A stretch of 33,864 bases of DNA. It comes from Planctomycetaceae bacterium (GTDB lineage: Bacteria > Planctomycetota > Planctomycetia > Pirellulales > Pirellulaceae). Made by a program: the position numbers and the translations under genes. The stretch covers positions 1-33,864 of the forward strand of contig PBCP01000083.1 in assembly GCA_002717145.1 (NCBI GenBank). Reading direction: 5' to 3'. Shown piece by piece: positions 31,659 through 33,864 of the stretch. Every line of letters starts with the position of its first letter. Position 1 is the stretch's first letter. The notes under the pieces were generated by a model. That model ran no database searches. It worked only from the letters and a program-made list of their open reading frames with translations, and was not told the origin of the DNA.

Positions 31659-32657
31659 TTAAAAAGTAGACTGAGGAGGTTGCGGTGGAACTCGCATTCC
31701 TAGGTGTAGTCCCAGTTCTGCTAGTTTGGCACGAACTTCCGTCAGTGTTGTTTCACCGAAGTTACGAACTTCCAGTAATAAATCTTCAGATTGCTGAACC
31801 AAATCACGTACCGTGTGAATTTGTTCGGATTCAAGACAGTTGTTTGCTCGAACAGACAACTGCAGTGAAGCCAAAGGCATATTTAATTTGGCATCAAGTT
31901 CGATATCTTCTGGGCTGCGAGCTGAACGGTCAGCCGCATGAACCTGTCCTCCCAGTTCAGAGTACTGAACGAAAGGATTAAGGTGTTTACGAAGGATTTT
32001 AGCTGCTTCGACAAGAGCCATCTCCGGATTGACGGTACCGTCGGTCCAGATTTCCATCGTCAGCTTATCGTAGTTTGTTTTTTGTCCAACACGCGTCTCT
32101 TCCACGTGGTAACGGACTCGAGTAATCGGGCTGTAGACAGCGTCGATTGGAATAATCCCGATTTCGTTTTCACTATTTTCTCGTTCGGAAGCGGGGTCAT
32201 AGCCTCGACCATTTTCAACAACCATTTCCATCATGAATGGTACATCTTCGGTCAGGGTGGCAATCACGTGATCGCTGTTAATAATCTCCACATCGGCGTC
32301 GGTCACGATATCGCCACCAGTGATGGGACCGGCTGTATTCTTTTCAATCGTGATTACTTTGAGGCTTTCAGAGTGATTCTTGATGCAAAGGGCCTTAACA
32401 TTCAGAAGGATGTCGGTGACATCTTCCACTACCCCGGGAATCGAGGTGAATTCATGTTGTGCACCCTGAATTTTGATTTGGGTTACAGCACTACCAATCA
32501 GGCTTGATAGCAGGATTCGTCGCAGGCTGTTTCCGATTGTAACGCCAAATCCGCGTTCAAAGGGTTCGGCAGTAAATTTACCGTATGTATCGCTCAACGT
32601 TGATTTATCGCACTCAACAACACTTGGTAACTCAAGCATTCGCCATCGAATATGCAT
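31659..32657 (-). CDS. rpoA: RNA polymerase alpha subunit
   Basis: Alpha subunit that starts assembly of RNA polymerase and contacts upstream promoter DNA. The N-terminal assembly domain (about 1-230) includes [25 protein letters not shown] (28-52) and [22 protein letters not shown] (65-86). The C-terminal DNA-binding domain (about 260-320) has the SVRANNCL helix with R270 at the place of E. coli R265, and [18 protein letters not shown]. Length of 332 is standard. GGAG lies about 10 bases before the ATG. It sits between rpsK and rplQ. Confidence 0.97.
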   Translation of the reverse strand: MHIRWRMLELPSVVECDKSTLSDTYGKFTAEPFERGFGVTIGNSLRRILLSSLIGSAVTQIKIQGAQHEFTSIPGVVEDVTDILLNVKALCIKNHSESLKVITIEKNTAGPITGGDIVTDADVEIINSDHVIATLTEDVPFMMEMVVENGRGYDPASERENSENEIGIIPIDAVYSPITRVRYHVEETRVGQKTNYDKLTMEIWTDGTVNPEMALVEAAKILRKHLNPFVQYSELGGQVHAADRSARSPEDIELDAKLNMPLASLQLSVRANNCLESEQIHTVRDLVQQSEDLLLEVRNFGETTLTEVRAKLAELGLHLGMRVPPQPPQSTF

Positions 32658-32738
32658 AATCAGGTTTCTCCGAATAGTCGTGAAGGGGCAGTATTTCCCG
32701 GGTGGGAAGGGAGTGGAAAGGGGGCGTTCGGTGAGGAA

Positions 32739-33119
32739 CTAGACTCGACGCTTCTTAGGTGGTCGGCATCCGTTGTGAGGAATCGGAGTTCGATCTTCGA
32801 TTGTCTTCACATTCAGTCCGGCCTGTTGCAACGCAGTGATCGCACTTTCGCGACCACTACCAGGACCTTTTACTCGGACATCGACTTCTTTAACGCCGAA
32901 TTTCAGCGCCTTTTCCGCTGCCTGTTGAGCAGCACACTGACCGGCAAATGGAGTACTCTTACGACTTCCTTTGAAGCCACTGGTTCCTGCACTTGCCCAG
33001 CACAGCGTATCACCTTTGGTATCGGTGATCGTTACGGTCGTGTTATTAAAAGTTGCTTTCACATGAGCGACGGCAACTGTTACATTACGACGTGGTTTTC
33101 GTTTCTTAGTCTTGGCCAC
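32739..33119 (-). CDS. rpsK: 30S ribosomal protein S11
   Basis: Platform protein of the small subunit. The core has [19 protein letters not shown] (20-38 of the longer frame), [19 protein letters not shown], and the C-terminal [22 protein letters not shown] at 33125 is in frame, but I start at the GTG ending at 33119 because AGAGGAG is 9 bases before it and only 3 before the TTG. This gives [11 protein letters not shown], which looks like other S11 N-termini. The 126 residues fit the family. In the alpha operon, 117 bp after rpsM. Confidence 0.96.
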   Translation of the reverse strand: MAKTKKRKPRRNVTVAVAHVKATFNNTTVTITDTKGDTLCWASAGTSGFKGSRKSTPFAGQCAAQQAAEKALKFGVKEVDVRVKGPGSGRESAITALQQAGLNVKTIEDRTPIPHNGCRPPKKRRV

Positions 33120-33128
33120 AGCCAATTG

Positions 33129-33135
33129 CTCCTCT
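33129..33135 (-). promoter_or_regulatory. Ribosome binding site that decides the rpsK start
   Basis: AGAGGAG on the minus strand. The spacing is 9 bases to the GTG at 33119 and 3 bases to the TTG at 33125, so GTG is favoured. Confidence 0.75.
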
Positions 33136-33198
33136 GAATAGGAATGTCAGTTATTGCACTGAGTAATGTACGGGTAAGTGCTTTGCTACAATCAGACG

Positions 33199-33221
33199 GT
33201 TGTTGCAACCATGGCAACAAC
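33199..33221 (-). other. Hairpin in the rpsM-rpsK spacer
   Basis: GTTGTTGC and GCAACAAC pair over 8 bp around a 7-base loop in the 117-bp spacer between rpsM and rpsK. No T run follows, so it is unlikely to terminate. It may be an RNA processing or translational control element. Confidence 0.4.
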
Positions 33222-33236
33222 TGCAAAATGTGTAGG

Positions 33237-33620
33237 TTAGCGGAGGTCTTTAACCCCTTTCTTACCAGCCACTGTTTTCTTTGGACCTTTACGAGTACGG
33301 GCGTTAGTCTGAGTGTTTTGTCCTCGAACTGGAAGTCCCATACGATGGCGGATTCCCCGGTAGGAACGGATGTTACGCAAGCGAGCAATGTTTTGCTGTA
33401 CTTGTCGGCGTAACGGACCCTCCACGGTGTAATCTTCTTCAAGAATCGTCGCCAGGCGGCTAACTTCATCTTCGGCCAAATCACGTGCTAGTGCTGAAGG
33501 ATCAATGTTAGCCTTATGACACAGGTCACGAGCCGTCTTATGTCCAACCCCATAAAGGTAAGTTAGAGAAATAACGGTCTTTTTGTCGTTGGGAATATCC
33601 ACACCTAAAAGACGTGGCAT
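33237..33620 (-). CDS. rpsM: 30S ribosomal protein S13
   Basis: Head protein of the small subunit contacting the large subunit. The family core is clear: MPRLLGVDIPNDKKTVISLTYLYGVG (1-26), EGPLRRQVQQNIARL, SYRGIRHRMGLPVRGQNTQTNARTRKG near residues 85-111, and a basic tail. Length of 127 residues is a little above the usual 118-122 because of the C-terminus. AAGGAG lies 7 bases before the ATG. It follows rpmJ in the operon. Confidence 0.97.
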   Translation of the reverse strand: MPRLLGVDIPNDKKTVISLTYLYGVGHKTARDLCHKANIDPSALARDLAEDEVSRLATILEEDYTVEGPLRRQVQQNIARLRNIRSYRGIRHRMGLPVRGQNTQTNARTRKGPKKTVAGKKGVKDLR

Positions 33621-33627
33621 GCCAATA

Positions 33628-33633
33628 CTCCTT
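33628..33633 (-). promoter_or_regulatory. Ribosome binding site of rpsM
   Basis: AAGGAG (minus strand), 7 bases before the rpsM ATG. Confidence 0.8.
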
Positions 33634-33746
33634 GGTAAAATCTATCGCAAAAACAGAGAATGACGTACTCTCTGCTAAATATTGAAAATGTAAAATGGTT
33701 GACGTGCGTACTACCTGTCCGCAGACGCAAACAGCTACCGTCAGCT

Positions 33747-33863
33747 TTAACCCTGACGTTGTTTGTGACGTGGGTTGCTGCTGCAGATAACGTATACTCG
33801 TCCCTTGCGGCGAACGACTTTGCAATGTTCGCAAATTCGCTTGACACTCGCTCGAACTTTCAT
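33747..33863 (-). CDS. rpmJ: 50S ribosomal protein L36
   Basis: A 38-residue protein of the large subunit. It reads [19 protein letters not shown], then [19 protein letters not shown]. The zinc ribbon ligands are C11, C14, C27 and H33, so this is the zinc-binding form. Length and sequence fit the family closely. The ATG lies one base from the window end, so its ribosome site and upstream neighbour are not visible. It is followed by rpsM after 126 bp. Confidence 0.97.
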   Translation of the reverse strand: MKVRASVKRICEHCKVVRRKGRVYVICSSNPRHKQRQG

Positions 33864-33864
33864 C

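Noticed and set aside
1..33864. CRISPR arrays, insertion sequences, integrase or prophage
   Set aside because: No regularly spaced repeats, transposase or phage structural genes were found. The only tandem repeats are the in-frame pntAA units.

Overview
The window looks like a chromosomal segment of a member of the Planctomycetota. This rests on the type of genes, not on a database match. They include a Ser/Thr kinase with the planctomycete-style N-terminal helical domain and a C-terminal membrane anchor, tandem secreted imidazolonepropionase-like amidohydrolases, an enlarged ribosomal protein L17, and a Kdo/LPS-transport locus of the kind found in diderm bacteria. Base composition is moderate and even. 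I see no insertion sequence, prophage, CRISPR array or integrase. I cannot name the genus.

Layout. 1-1190: tRNA-Leu(GAG) with a UUCG-loop terminator, then rplM-rpsI on the minus strand. 1747-5887: a three-gene proton-translocating transhydrogenase operon (pntAA-pntAB-pntB, plus strand); the pntAA product carries a roughly 280-residue acidic tail with three near-identical 39-residue repeats. 5911-7254: a C-terminal processing protease on the minus strand. 7416-12006: two coupled secreted amidohydrolase genes, a double-domain and a single-domain protein, in which two of the three domains have lost the metal-binding HxH motif. 12082-15037: a membrane Ser/Thr kinase one base downstream of an uncharacterised two-domain protein (minus strand). 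15238-17312: a secreted HExxH protein overlapping a fuconate dehydratase-like enolase-superfamily gene (plus strand).

17309-22073 is a minus-strand run of hpt, two glycosyltransferases and asnB, probably for a surface glycan. 22205-22948 is an esterase. 22949-27461 is kdsD-kdsC followed by a very large LptC/LptA-like (OstA-type) protein, so Kdo synthesis and export are together. 27623-28633 is class II fructose-bisphosphate aldolase. 28868-30585 holds a divergent pair: a lipoprotein and a small HExxH protein. 30699-33863 is the alpha operon rpmJ-rpsM-rpsK-rpoA-rplQ; rpsD is absent from it and L17 has a large insertion and an acidic tail.

The genome is compact. Convergent genes overlap (fucD/asnB) or abut (esterase/lptA-like), and the fucD terminator lies inside the asnB coding sequence. 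The points most worth a second look are the acidic PntAA tail, the degenerate amidohydrolases, the uncharacterised protein paired with the kinase (possibly ADP-ribosyltransferase-like), the giant OstA-type protein, and two perfect palindromes in front of operons.
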